A stretch of DNA of 64,000 bases, taken from the NCBI RefSeq assembly GCF_000003815.2, contig NC_049984.1, positions 94,766 to 158,765 on the forward strand, read 5' to 3'. A program made the translations under genes and the position numbers. The notes beneath the pieces were generated by a model. That model had not been told where the DNA came from. It did no database searches and was given only the letters and a program-made list of their open reading frames with translations. This stretch comes from Branchiostoma floridae (lineage: Eukaryota > Chordata > Leptocardii > Amphioxiformes > Branchiostomatidae). Of the stretch, positions 31,761 to 43,246 are shown one piece after another. Each line of letters starts with the position of its first letter. Position 1 is the stretch's first letter.

Positions 31761-32485
31761 TAGGAAGAATCACAGCTACCCTGGGCAGCTGCCAACATTA
31801 GCAACCTGCAGATTCCATGTATTGATTTCCAATATCCCTGCTGTAGGGAACATCAACGTCTCGTCTTCAAAACAATCTCCCTGTTTTCCTCCAATCCACG
31901 ATCAATGCTTAACGACGTCACCCACAAAAGCTAATCAAACCCCTTAATTAGATGTGAAATCATCTGGAAACCTAGGAAATGCGACCAATGGCAACGATAA
32001 GCACAGGAGAGCAGTAAGACTATCATGTATACTGGAAGGCATGAAATGAGCAGTGACTATCAGTGACTCGTGACACGGTAGTCGTACATTACCTGTAGTC
32101 CTGGTGATTATCCCATCATAAACCACAGCAGCCATGGTGTCTGCACACATCACGTACAACATCAGCTCTGGACCAGTCCGCCGGAGCAGTTACCGTGCCA
32201 ACCGCGGGTTGTGAGGACCTCCCAACATCCTCCCTACATCACCTCCATCTGATCCTCTAACTGTCTTATCATGCAAATTCCTGCAGATACCATCTTAATT
32301 AGGGGGGTTGCCATTTAGTTTTTACCTCTAATATTCTTCTACTGTAAAAAAAAGACATTAAAAATTGCGTTACTTGTAACATAAATTATTGGGTAACATT
32401 TTTACCTTTATATACCTTCATTATGAGAAGCTTATTGTGTGACACAATAATCCACCCCTTGTGTAAGTGGTACGTGCCAGAATAC
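31761..32485. other. Upstream intergenic region of ZC3H3
   Basis: No coding sequence is seen. A stretch with homeodomain-like sites (GCTAATCAAA, CTTAATTAG near 31930-31952) might be regulatory. This is low-confidence inference. Confidence 0.3.
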
Positions 32486-32519
32486 CCGGAAGTGACGTCA
32501 TTAGAAGGTGCATTCCATC
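32486..32519 (+). promoter_or_regulatory. ETS/CRE proximal promoter of ZC3H3
   Basis: An ETS site CCGGAAGT (32486-32493) overlaps by one base a perfect CRE TGACGTCA (32493-32500), 19 bases before the start codon. No TATA box is seen. Such composite sites are common in TATA-less housekeeping promoters near the transcription start, so the 5' UTR is probably very short. Confidence 0.6.
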
Positions 32520-32571
32520 ATGGCGGACCGAGAGAGAGAAGTTTTAGAGAAACAGATCAGATGTTTGTCCA
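32520..32571 (+). CDS. ZC3H3: ZC3H3 exon 1
   Basis: ATGGCGGAC opens a short frame, MADREREVLEKQIRCLS, which ends in phase 1 at A|GTAAGT. The acidic/basic helix matches the conserved N terminus of ZC3H3. The single base A joins AC of exon 2 to make Asn. The start is supported by its position just downstream of the ETS/CRE promoter and by the good donor. Confidence 0.82.
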
Positions 32572-33384
32572 GTAAGTCCGTTTTTGTCTATTTTAGGGCT
32601 ATTTTACAATTATAGTGTGAAGACAGTAGTATATAGATTATTCTGTGTAATTTTTGTGAGCTGTAGTTGTGGTATGAGGAAGAAAAACGGCCGGCAACTC
32701 CGAGGTTTGTCCTGTCGGCAAGATTTTGCGGTGTCAACAAAAACCGAAACTGAGTGGTCAGCAGAAGGCCGGGAGGCGCCGGGCGGAGTTGGGCGGGAGT
32801 TGTGGGCCCTGGAGCCGGGGGTAGCGGGGAGGGCGGCCTGAGGGGGTCGGGCGGACATCTGTACGTGTGTTGGTCACAATTTGTGGTTTGTTTAGGGGTG
32901 GGTAAAGTCGTTTGTGCATGTGTTCACGTCATTACGTCACGTCACGTTTTGTTTTAAAATAACTCAGCACCATAACGGTCACTTCGTAGTGCCAGGCAAA
33001 CGACTTGATCGCCTAATCAAAATAAAAGAGAAGTAAAAAAGAAAATAGTTGTTAAGGTTTTTAAAGTCTTACCTGCGTGCTATGTCTGCTGAGATTTAAG
33101 AATTACAAAAACTACCGAAGGTGGAAGTCTTTTGCCACGAGGAAACGATATCTACAAAGAGTTAACAATGAAAGTCTATTTATGTACCAACTTAGTTTTT
33201 TTTTTCAAAGCAATAAAGAAATAAACTACTTGAAGTGAAACTTTACTGTTGTAAATGTATACATGCTTGTGGCACCACCTATCCGACTGATGCTGAAAAT
33301 GCAGCTGTAGGTATTAAATGACCACTTCTTGGCCGTAAGGGTTAGGGAATGATTCTTGCATCTTCCCAACTGTTGCTGTTCCTA

Positions 33385-33505
33385 CTAGGTGTCAGGCAGT
33401 CCTCGCTCTAGGTCTGTAAGCCTAATGACTTCTTTAAGAGATAGTGGGTCTTTCTTCTTATTCGTACCCAAACCTAAGACAGCTGCCAAGTCTCTTTCAT
33501 CCTGC
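33385..33505 (-). other. Possible minus-strand terminal exon or retroelement remnant
   Basis: On the minus strand a good acceptor (CTATTTGCAG|G) is followed by 39 codons (QDERDLAAVLGLG, KEVIRLTDLERGLPDT) and a TAG. The composition is protein-like, with no low complexity. I do not recognise the family. It could be a captured exon, a retroelement piece or chance. Confidence 0.3.
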
Positions 33506-33655
33506 CTGCAAATAGCACAAAGGACAGAAGGGACTACAGTGAGTGTACTACTTTTGTCATAACCCTCACTGGTCTGGAGCCTAGGACTGGTGACCTGGAC
33601 TTGAGTATGAAAAGAATACTGAAGATTTTGTGAACTTGATCATCACATAGGTTGT

Positions 33656-34127
33656 CTTCCAATCCAATCCAATCCAATCCAAATACCCCCAGATGACCCC
33701 GCGAGGGGCAAAGTAGGGGGGGGGGGGGAGCTGAGGCTCCCGGGTTAGGGCGGGCAGGCCGCCTGCCTGGCACGGAAACACTCAACGTTGGGAGCACATA
33801 CAGCCGTGCCAGGCAGGGCGTTCCACTCAGGAATGGTGCGTGCGAAAAAAGAGTATCGTCAGCAAATAGTCGAACATGTGAGTCTACGGAATCGGGAAGG
33901 TCGTTAATGAATGAATGAAGACCTTTATTGTTAATATAGAGCAGGAATAGCAGAGGGCCTAACACAGTACCCTGCGGAACTCCAGAGGTGACTTTGACAG
34001 CTTTAGATGTTCCACCGTCAAAGACAACCCTCTGGGTTCTCTCCGTAAGGAAGGCCCTAAGCCAAGACTGAAGAAGGCCAGAAATACCATAGTGCTCGAG
34101 CTTGCTGAGTCTTGTCTGAGTTTTTTT
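33656..34127 (-). mobile_element. CR1/Jockey-like LINE fragment, 5'-truncated and internally deleted
   Basis: The minus strand codes for KLEHYGISGLLQSWL, then VPQGTVLGPLLFLLYIN, then LFADDTLF (RT motifs B and C). A break follows, then ARTIPEWNALPG and an (ATTGG)n tail at 33656-33682. A segment between motif C and the C terminus has been lost. The hAT-type element inserted next to its truncated 5' end. Confidence 0.75.
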
Positions 34128-34135
34128 GGTAAAAC

Positions 34136-35905
34136 CAGCGTTCCCGCCAGGTTCTTGAAAGTATGCGTCCAAATATTTCTGAGGGGGGTAATGAGCGCCG
34201 GAGGCGCGAGACGAGCGCCGCAGGCGCTCGCATTCTAGGGGGGTCCGGGGGCATGCTCCCCCGGAAAAATTTGGATTTTCAAACCCTCTAAAACACAATT
34301 TCCCGCAATTTGAGATTAAAATCATGCGCTTGAGATTGGATGTCGGTTGCCTCTTTTACTCCCGTAATTCAGTAATCGACAACCGCCCTTTCTCAAAAAA
34401 TACACTATAGCACGGGGAATCAGCCGTCCGTGATCTGGCCCGGGTATAATTTCTCCGGACACGAAAATTTTTTAATTTTTTATGCTTCGCAACAGGGCTC
34501 TAGCCAGTTCGTCAGCCCATGGAAAAATTTTGCCAATTTCTTCCGTCATTGAATAAAAAATGTCGACCTCGTGCGATCGATGTTGCGCCCTCCCTCATCA
34601 AATAGTTTTCCGAGACGATAAAATAACGACGACATCACACTCACGAATCGGTGGGGTTTTACAAGGCCGTGCCGTCATTTTCCACGAGCGTGCGTTTGTT
34701 TCCTGCGACCTCAGGTAACCCCGTTTTCGGCGTGAAATCTTTGGCTGGATTTATTTTTAAATAGACCAAGAACGTTATACATTACTCGAAGGAGGACGAT
34801 CTGTTGCCTCTTTGGCAGTGATCAGTGCCGGGGTAGCCTTGAACTAGTAGCCAGAAAGACGTTCCAACGTGCTGGGCGCTGCGATCGACGGTCCGTCTTG
34901 GGAGGGGGGCGTGCCGCGCCATGTGCCACGGAGGCCAACGCCAGTGCACAGCCGACTCGATCGACGCTTGACAACAATATTGCGGCCCCTTTTCTGCCAC
35001 AAATTTTGTCTTTTTGAAACAAAAGAAATTTTGGAAATAAGAAATAAAGTGTATAGTTTTGGATTCTTCACTTATTTACCGCGCACCGCTTTTTTAACTT
35101 GGATAAATGGGGAAACTTTAATAGTAAATTGTTAGCAGCTAGGGAAGAAACTTGCCAGACGACACGGGCGGCTACCAATACCACAAAACAACGTCACGTG
35201 CGCTAATACTCGGTAACTTTTGTATATTCTCCGGTGACCAATGACAGAGTACATCATTACATTTATCAACCGCTGATTGGTTATTAAGATGATTGGATTT
35301 GGACCTGATGGCCAATCTAGACTGCTTGGCGCTGGCGGCCTGTTGTCAAAGAAACCGACTGCCAATCAATTGCCCACAGCGTGAGAACTTTTGTTGAGAT
35401 GTGCAACACTCGCGCAGAACAGTTTGTTTGTTCAATACTAGTATTAACCACAAATCTTTAACAAATACATGAAAATGAGGACAAGTAAGTATCATGTTAA
35501 AATCAGAATATAAAATCTGCATAAGATTTCTTCCACTGTTACAGAATGCTGGCTGTCAGATGTAACGTTACTTCACGGACTACAAATAATTATATTGCGC
35601 AACGGACAGCTCAGACTGGCGCGTGGCTGGGTGTGTCGCACATGGGTCCGCTAGTTGTAAAACGTGCCGCGCTCCGCCCCATGGGACGACCGGAAAGTGA
35701 ACAATTGAAGTATAAATTGTAAAGGTAGGATTAGTTCTTATAAAGGCAGATTTTTAAAAAGATTCCAGATACATTTTGTACACTGGTGGTACAAGTCAGC
35801 CTTTCTTACAGATTTTTTTATGGACGCATTCAGCCGAGCTGAGTGCGTCTTTCCAGAAAAAAATGCGTCCAAAGACGTAAAGACGTATGCCTGGCGGGAA
35901 CGCTG
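34136..35905. mobile_element. 1770-bp non-autonomous hAT-type element
   Basis: The termini CAGCGTTCCCGCCAGG and CCTGGCGGGAACGCTG are perfect 16-bp inverted repeats. The flanking GGTAAAAC at 34128-34135 and 35906-35913 is an exact 8-bp target-site duplication. The CAG start, the TIR and the 8-bp duplication define the hAT superfamily. Just inside the left end are hairpins GCGCCGGAGGCGC, GCGCCGCAGGCGC and CCGGGGGCATGCTCCCCCGG. The right half (35195-35365) has several CCAAT/ATTGG boxes. I see no transposase, so mobilisation would need one in trans. Confidence 0.87.
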
Positions 35906-36692
35906 GGTAAAACCCTTACTCATTCACAAACTCACTCACCCACTCAATCACTTACTCGCTCACTTACTCACTCAGTCCCATAGCTGTCAAAAAGTTACCA
36001 ACTTGAAGGTACAAATTTGTTGGAAATCTCTGTTTACCCAGAAATAAAGCAGGGATGGGGTAATGTCTGGTACAGGAGGTCACACAGGATAGTGACTCTC
36101 CCATATATGGTCAGGGCAAGACCTGCCAGGAAAACTCACCTACATGTGTGAGCTGGTCATGTCTCAGGGCATGCAGTTCTAGGGATGGGTGCTAGGTGGT
36201 GCTTTTGAACTGTCAGAGGCAGGTTTGTAGCATGTACAGGGACTGAAGGAAAACTCCTGTGCAAGATGCCAACATTGTTCTACATATCATACAGATAGAC
36301 TGTCCACCTGACAGGGAAGTCTCCAGGTTTGAATTCTTTTCCATCCCACTCATTGTTTGGGAGTCTACAATATCAATTTTACTTGTTAAATCTGTCATTT
36401 CAAGTCTACGAAAATATCATTTCATGGCATGTCACAAAGTTCACATTTTTGACTGGATTGGGCGAATGTGTTCTCTGTCCCAACAGGAAACTTGGGTCCT
36501 TGAATAATTGTATTTTCATTTATACTTGCAACTAGCCTTTAGGCATGAATTTGCAATAAAGATATTCATTGTAAAGCTTATACTGGTGCACTGTGAACAA
36601 CTGCGAGCTCTGAGTTCTCCTTTGTTGTTATAGGAGCCTACTGAGGTGCAGGAATTGATATCTGATAGTGATATGTTGTGTTCCCTCCCCAG

Positions 36693-37956
36693 ACCTGATC
36701 AGCACACACAAGCAGCTGTCAGCCCAAGAGCAGCTACAGGACAGGTTGGGACAGCAGACAGCAAGACAGCTACAGGGCAGGAGGGGGCAGCAGACTTCAG
36801 CACCTGTCGCTTCTTCAAGACATGCCAGACACAGGTACACCTGGAGTGCACCTGTCGGCAGCACTAACACACACCCGACGTCTGCTTGTAGTTCAGCTGT
36901 TAGCAGTACCAGAACAACGGCAGCAGCTACTGCACACAAACTGGTCAGACAGACGCCGGCAGCACCCGTGTCTGCTCACATGACTGTCACCACGGCAACT
37001 ACAGGGTTCACATCAGGTCGTATAGTAGCTGTCCCCGTACGCAGACCGTCGTCCCGCCCAGCCGGACAGGGTAGCGGTCACCCCTCCTCTGGTGCTAAAG
37101 TTATCAGGAGTGCGGCAGCTTCACAGGGCAGCTCCCAGTACAGATGGACTCCTGCTGTCACAAGTACAGCCAATGCTGCATCTGGGCTGGTACAGAGGAC
37201 AGCAGTCACCCTGACCAATCCAAAAACTACAGTCCCCCCAGCTAACACAATCCTGAAAACTGCTAAGACAAACTTACAGAAACCTACAGAGTCAGGAGTG
37301 AAGCCCCCAGCCCACCCTGTGACCACCTCTGTGTCTGTACCATCACAGCCTGTCTCTACTGGCCGCGTTGTTGCCACTAAATACTCACTGAAGAAGGTCT
37401 CCCCAGCTCAGCTGTCTCTCAGTAAAACTTCCACCCCCAGAGCCGCGGCGTCGGCTGGTGTCCGACCGTCCACAGGTCGGGTTGTTTCCAGTAGGTTCAG
37501 GTTAAGGAAGGCGGGTACAGAGCCAGGCTCTCTCCAGGCACACAGTAGAACTGTTGGTACAGAGTTAGGACCTCCCCAGGCACACAGTAGAGCTGTACAA
37601 GCTGCAGGGTCATCAGGGGTCGTGTGTAGTCGCTACAGACTGAACAAAGTCTCACCAGGAGGAACAAACAAGTCAGGAGCACACAGGGTGGGTGGGAGGG
37701 GGAAGACTCCGTCTCCTAAGGTCCTGACAAGCAAACATAAGCTGAGACGCCAGGCTGGGAGAGGAAGCAGTATGTCCAAGACGTCCCCAAGTCTGAGTAA
37801 GAGGTCTCCGGCGGGGTTTGTGACTGCAGGGAAGTACAAGCTGCGAGCGAAGCGGGGCGGAACGCCGGGCGTGAGGAGGGGTGGGGGGAAGTCCGCGGGC
37901 GCCGTGGTCAGCAGGTACAGACTGGTGAAGCCTCGGCCGGCTGCAGACACAGACAG
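36693..37956 (+). CDS. ZC3H3: ZC3H3 exon 2
   Basis: The exon begins after CTCCCCAG and carries the long, basic, Ser/Thr/Pro-rich N-terminal half (LISTHKQLSAQEQLQ onward). It has YxW motifs (RYTWSAP, QYRWTPA) comparable to those in vertebrate ZC3H3. At least six copies of a basic motif of the type V-x-S-[RK]-[YFH]-x-L-[RK]-K follow: ATKYSLKK, SSRFRLRK, CSRYRLNK, TSKHKLRR, AGKYKLRA and VSRYRLVK. The exon ends in phase 2. The only donor that fits both the phase and the next exon is AG|GCAAGT at 37957, a GC donor. Reading on instead leads to a stop seven codons later. The region is probably disordered and RNA- or protein-binding, in the nucleus. Confidence 0.82.
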
Positions 37957-39768
37957 GCAAGTACAGCAGAGACGATAGTGGTCTAGATCTACCATTGTAG
38001 CCTGGGTACCATTCTCCATAGTATTAAAGTGTTGGCTAAATCTTCTTCTTTGATTGGATTTGCTAAATATAGTAAGTAAAAATATTGAGCCGGCGGTTAC
38101 TACGGAGGATGGTTATTGGTACCCAGGCACTACACATACATACCTACATAGTCATACTCTTATTGAGTTGCAGCTTTAACAAAGTTTGGCTTCCAGTGCA
38201 ACCTATCACTCATCATTACAGTTAGGTCCCTATCACATAGTCCAGTCTCTGATAGTCCAGGCACTATTGTTATATTATTGAGGAAAAAATCTAAATTTGT
38301 GAACTTAGGGAAAGTGTCAAATTCTCTTTGCAAATATGGGCTTTTAGATTGAGTGAAGTTAGGTTCCCAGAGAACTGCATGGGGATATAGGTTTTTCATG
38401 GTTGCACTTTGATATGTATCTGCTAGGTGGCATCATTAGTCCATCTACAGCTTTGAAGGGTGATTCATATAAAACATTTTGGATTTTCCCTGATTAGAAA
38501 AACAGAATGAGAGACAAATGGTTAGAATTTCTCTGCTTGAATACCATCAGAATGCAGACAAAGTAAATGAATTATATAACGTACTACCATCACAATCATT
38601 TAATATACATGTTTAAACTTCATCCACATGTACAGTTACTGTAAAGTCATTCATTTGGGGGATTTTTGCAATGGGAGGGGAATGAAGTTTTTTTTTCCTG
38701 GCTTTTGAAGTTTGTGGCTGAAACAGCAACAGTTGTACAGTAGAATGCACCACATATATTTGAGGTATCTTGATTTTGTGTTTAAGAGATTGCTGGAAAA
38801 CTGAAGCCAGTGCAAACATTTGAAGATCTGCAGTAGTTCCTAAAAGCAGCCTGAGATGTTGACTCAGTGCCAGGCTTTGATTGACAGGTGGAGCAGACAA
38901 CCCTTCCACACAGATGTGTCAGGCACACTAGGCAGGGGTGTGATGTCGTTGTTTTGTAAATCTTGTTTTATTTTCACAACTTTGATAGTGTCTTTTTACA
39001 TGGCAATCATGACAACGTAGATACATACCAGATTTGCACATCTACTGTACTTCAGGATTGTCTCAACTGTGAACTTCCTCATTTTCAGTGCCAACTTTGA
39101 AAGTTTGATGAAAAAGAGGCAACGCTTTTTTACCTTTACTGTAAAACAACAGAAAAGCCCCTACACTGGTTGAAACAGAGCATGTGGTCCCAAATCACAG
39201 CATAGAGGATACAAGTCACAGCATAATGGTTCCCACTATGCTGAAATATGCTGGCTCTTCCACACTGACTGAGGAATGTTTGAAAATGTAAGGTAACTAC
39301 TCCAGGATAAACAGTTTGGGGTTGGTGGGCACAAATAGATCTGACCTTTACCCATGACCTATGACCTGACAGGTCACATGTTGGGCATGCTGGGAGTTTC
39401 TGGTTCTTCCCACGGGATCTATTTCTGGGTCAAGGTCAGGGGATCGGGTTTCAGTAATGACCTACATAAATCATCCGTCAGCTGGGCCTGTCAATCAGGG
39501 CTGGGACGTGAGGTCGTCTGAGGTCGTGTTCAGGGGCTGCTGGGGAGGGGGGCGTGTGAGGGGGTGAGTTTTTCTCAAATAGTTTCGGGGTCCGTCCATC
39601 CATCTGACTTCAGGCTTTATTGCGTGTTTCCCGATCTCAGAATGACACAAGCTCACGCAACGCACATATAAGGAGTAAATCTCGTAACAACTTTTCTAAT
39701 CTCCTTAATCTTCCTCCTAGCCAAAGTTAGGTCATTTATTAAGACTAACTCAGCTGTTTCTCTGGCAG
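37957..39768 (+). other. ZC3H3 intron 2 (GC-AG)
   Basis: The intron starts GCAAGT and ends CTGGCAG. Its content is unremarkable AT-rich sequence in the first part. A CpG-richer stretch lies near 39420-39620, with CATCCGTCAGCTGGG and CTGTCAATCAGG motifs. Confidence 0.65.
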
Positions 39769-39908
39769 GCCAGCTAAGGACACGGGGACAGCAAAGTTCC
39801 CCAGCCAGGAACAGCTGAGATGGACAAGGTCAAGTTCCTCTGCTGTCATGGCAGAGCAGCATCGGGTTACGGACACCAGGAGGGGACGCTACGTCACTCC
39901 TGGAACAG
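39769..39908 (+). CDS. ZC3H3: ZC3H3 exon 3
   Basis: The only open frame is the one that takes one base to complete an Arg codon from exon 2. It reads PAKDTGTAKFPSQEQLRW, TRSSSSAVM and RRGRYVTPGT and ends in phase 1 at ACAG|GTGGGT. The basic/serine-rich LRWTRSSSS segment resembles YKWKASS-type motifs of ZC3H3. The exon is 140 nt. Confidence 0.72.
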
Positions 39909-41004
39909 GTGGGTGTGGCTGGGAGTGATGCATGATGGGACAGTTAGTTTCCTTTGATACTCAGTGGAAAGTGTCTGTGTCTCAGTTGAGAGGTCAGAAA
40001 CAATGCCTGTAAGTTAGTGGGGCTGAGAGGATTTTCACAGTGTGTTACACAAACAGGATGGCTGTATGCCTGCGGCAAGTGGAAAAGTTTAGAAACCTCC
40101 CAGTGTGTGAAAACTCTCCCAGTGGTACATGAGGTCCCTGCTGTGGAAATAAGCAGCCTGCTGTCAGTATGCTGCTGTACATGTGTGTCTGGTATCAGGT
40201 TACAGGGTGCCGGTGTCTGGTTACACCAGTGACGTCCTCCGGGTTTCAGTTCACAGGTAGTAAAGAGGAAAATGGCAGACCTAAGAGTCATCCGAGGTCA
40301 CCGTTTCAAACTTGTTCTGTAGTGTGGACTGCTGAGGAATTCCAGTCTAGATGATGGTAGGAAGAGGTGTTGGCAACTCACTGGGTCACATGGGTTTGCC
40401 GTGCAGTTTCCACGCGTTTTCGCGTGCGACGGCCGCACGTCACGTAAAGTCGGGGAGTAACCTGCTGTGGCGCCGCAGCCCTTAACCCCGCGCATCGCTG
40501 CCATTGCCACAAGCAGACACAGAATCTCCGGCATCCCTGCACAGAAACCCAGGGAAAAAACACCCCTGTAAAAAAAGTGGTAAGGAGCAAACTCTAGCCC
40601 AAAAAGCCAGTGGGAATGGCCCCTGCAACAGTTACTACATAATGCATGTGCCTAGATGAATAAGTTATGGTAGGGTGCTGTTGAAATAGTAAGGGGTAAA
40701 AAAAAGTATTTTAGGCATCAAAGTTCTGCTATTTTCCCCCGTGAGGCTATGAGAGGGTGTTGACCCGGGGTCAGGCTTGTGACGCTCCCTGACACCTGAC
40801 TGGTAACCCAACTCCTCCTGACGTTACGATGGATTGATCCGCCGCTCGGAATACCCACCCCGCCTGGCCTTGCGTGAGGGGACGGAATCCCTGCCGGCTA
40901 TTTCTGCCACTGTACAAACTCTGCAAGCTATACATAAACTAGAACTATCCAGGCTTACAAACTTTTATGTGCCTTCACTACACCCAAGTCGTATATCTGT
41001 CAAC

Positions 41005-41665
41005 CTTGGACATGTACATGTTAAACATGCCAGGATGTGCGTATTCATGTACACTATATGCATGTACACTATATGTGTTGCACAAACACATAGGGCAGGG
41101 ACTCGTGTTGTGTTAACTACTGCCAACTGCTTCACAAGTCTGGAGCACCACTGACGTTGGGGACCAGTGTAGTGGTGCTAGCTGAAGCGTCTGACCATTT
41201 CTAAATTCTATCCAGTTGCTTGAGAAACTCCATGGCTTACGTACATGTTAAACAAGTCAGTCTGTTCACTATATACAACACTGTAACTAGTGTAAGTGTA
41301 ACACACAGGGCAGGGACTGGTGTCGTGTGAACTACTGCCCACTGTACACAAGTCTGAAAAACCACTAACATTAGGCACTAATGCAATGTAGTGGTGCTAG
41401 CTGAAACATCTGACCATGTCTACCTTCTATTGAGTTGCTGGAGTAACTCCTTGGCTTGTGTTCATGTTCAACATGCCAGTCTGTTCACTATATTATATAC
41501 AATACTGTAAGTGTAACACACAGGGCAGGGACTGGTGTTGTGTAAGCAACTGCCCACTGCTTCACAAGTCTGAAGCACCTCTGACATTAGGTACCAATGT
41601 AGTGGCACTACCTGAAATGCCTGACCGTTTACAAATTCCATCCAGTTGCTTGAGTAACTTTTACC
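41005..41665. repeat. Three-copy 220-bp tandem repeat
   Basis: Segments with ACATGTTMAACA, AGGGCAGGGACTSGTGT, ACAAGTCTG and CCAGTTGCTTGAG recur in order with starts near 41010, 41240 and 41459. Copies are clearly diverged. A related piece lies in the opposite orientation near 46020-46110. Confidence 0.75.
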
Positions 41666-43034
41666 TTGTATATTTTATTACCCGAAGGTCTAACCTTCAT
41701 GGCTGTATGTACTGAAGGTTAAGGCCATGTGTTCCACATGTTCCACAGGCAAAGTTCCACATACCCTTCTGACCAGGTGGTGGCCGACAGAAATATACGA
41801 GCCTGAAGTCTGCCATGGATCGGTCCATCATGGTGCATGATGAGAGCCAACAGGTGTCACCATGACGACAGCTAACCAGCAGGGTAGCGCCAAGTTATCT
41901 GCTTGCTTTTCAGACTTATCGCAAGATTTAAGGTGCAAGCAGAGGGATAAACAACCCAAACTTGCATAATCATCTTTGTGCAGTGAGAGTGGAAGTTGAC
42001 TCAGATGCGATCTTGTAATCTGCTCTTTAGTCCGGAAGTGGGAGGGTTTGTGGCCCAAGCAGTGGAAGTTTGTACAGAGAATGCCTCACTGTTTCATATG
42101 GAACCCCAGGGCACCAGTATATAGCTGATGTGTTGAAGCAGGAAGGAGGGTGTTGAAGCAGGAAGGAGGGCTTGCAGTCCTCTGTTTGAGAAGGATGTTA
42201 AACTTACAGACTGTAAAGCCAACACGTGGAGCATGTTAAACACAACAGATGAATGAATGTTGGACCATAAAGTGGAGACCAGGTTCCATCTCTCCTAGCT
42301 ACAAAATGTATATGTGATAGTGAACTGAAGAGGACTCTGGAAAGGAGGGCCACCCCCTGACAGAGTGTTGTAGTTGGAGTTGTAATGCTGTTCACAGCTG
42401 TATCCCTAAAATCCCTTTGCTGCATTCGCATGTAGTTTGGCATGTCTTCTGCTAATATGTACAAGATGATGCACATTGTTTTTTTACAACGTAACTGTTT
42501 GTATAAGTGATGTGATATTTCACAAATCGCCACCATCTTCTTGTTCGATTTTGTTTCTGTGTCATGATACTGGATACTACTGCTACATGACAAATGGCAG
42601 AATAGCCCTGTCCTGAGCTGAACTTGAGCCCGTTCCAACCCTACATGTCCAGCATTTCTCCCAGCTTAGAGGAGCAGCATGGTTTATGGCAGCTGGAGCA
42701 GGTTCTGGCCTTATGCAGCTCAGACGTACTAACTTTAGGTGCAGGTCTGGTCTGTAACTCTGCCCAGGCCACGTCTCACGGCCCCTGGGTTAACTCGTCA
42801 CACAGATAACACAAAAGTTATGACTGGATTGCTTGCCTTCTCGGTCTTGGCCCAAGAGGAAATTTCCGAACAGATGTTCGCACTGATTATCCAGTTATCG
42901 TTCAGAATGTTGCCCACCTTCGGGACTGGCTGGGCAGTCGTAGCCATTTAGGGCTGATGTGACCACAGGCCTGGAGGCAGGGACTTTATAGATGGTGGAC
43001 ATACAGACGGGTCTGGTGTGGTCAGGCCTTTCCT

Positions 43035-43246
43035 TGGCAACAGTCAAACCTAACCTTACAAATGGTAAAAGTTTGGGGTTTTCCTAGACAACAGTTGAAT
43101 GCAACCTTACAAATGGTGAAGGTTGGGAGTTTGGGTCTTTGTTAGGAAACAGTCGAACCCAACTTTACAAATGGTGAAGTTTGGGAGTTTGGGTCTTTGC
43201 TAATCAACAGTCAAACACTACCTTACAAATGGTGAAAGTTGGGGGT
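43035..43246. repeat. 57-60 bp imperfect tandem repeat, four copies
   Basis: The motif TTACAAATGGTGAA with AACAGTCRAA upstream recurs four times. Each unit ends in a G/T-rich TTGGGAGTTTGGG-like stretch. Confidence 0.75.

Larger units (their letters stand above)
32572..36692 (+). other. ZC3H3 intron 1
   Basis: The intron is GT-AG, 4.1 kb. It holds a possible minus-strand exon-like frame (33385-33505), a LINE fragment (33656-34127) and a complete hAT-type element (34136-35905). The part 32580-33380 and the part 35914-36690 contain nothing recognisable apart from a short CACTCACT-like run near 35925-35975. Confidence 0.8.

Noticed and set aside
29609-31773. Many long open frames on both strands (SLTALYSTNTCC, VLVLYRAV repeats)
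   Set aside because: They arise from a 33-bp minisatellite whose length is a multiple of three and which lacks stop codons. There is no start context or conservation.
34869-35135. 88-codon frame inside the hAT-type element as a transposase remnant
   Set aside because: No BED finger or hAT dimerisation motif can be seen. The composition is not distinctive.
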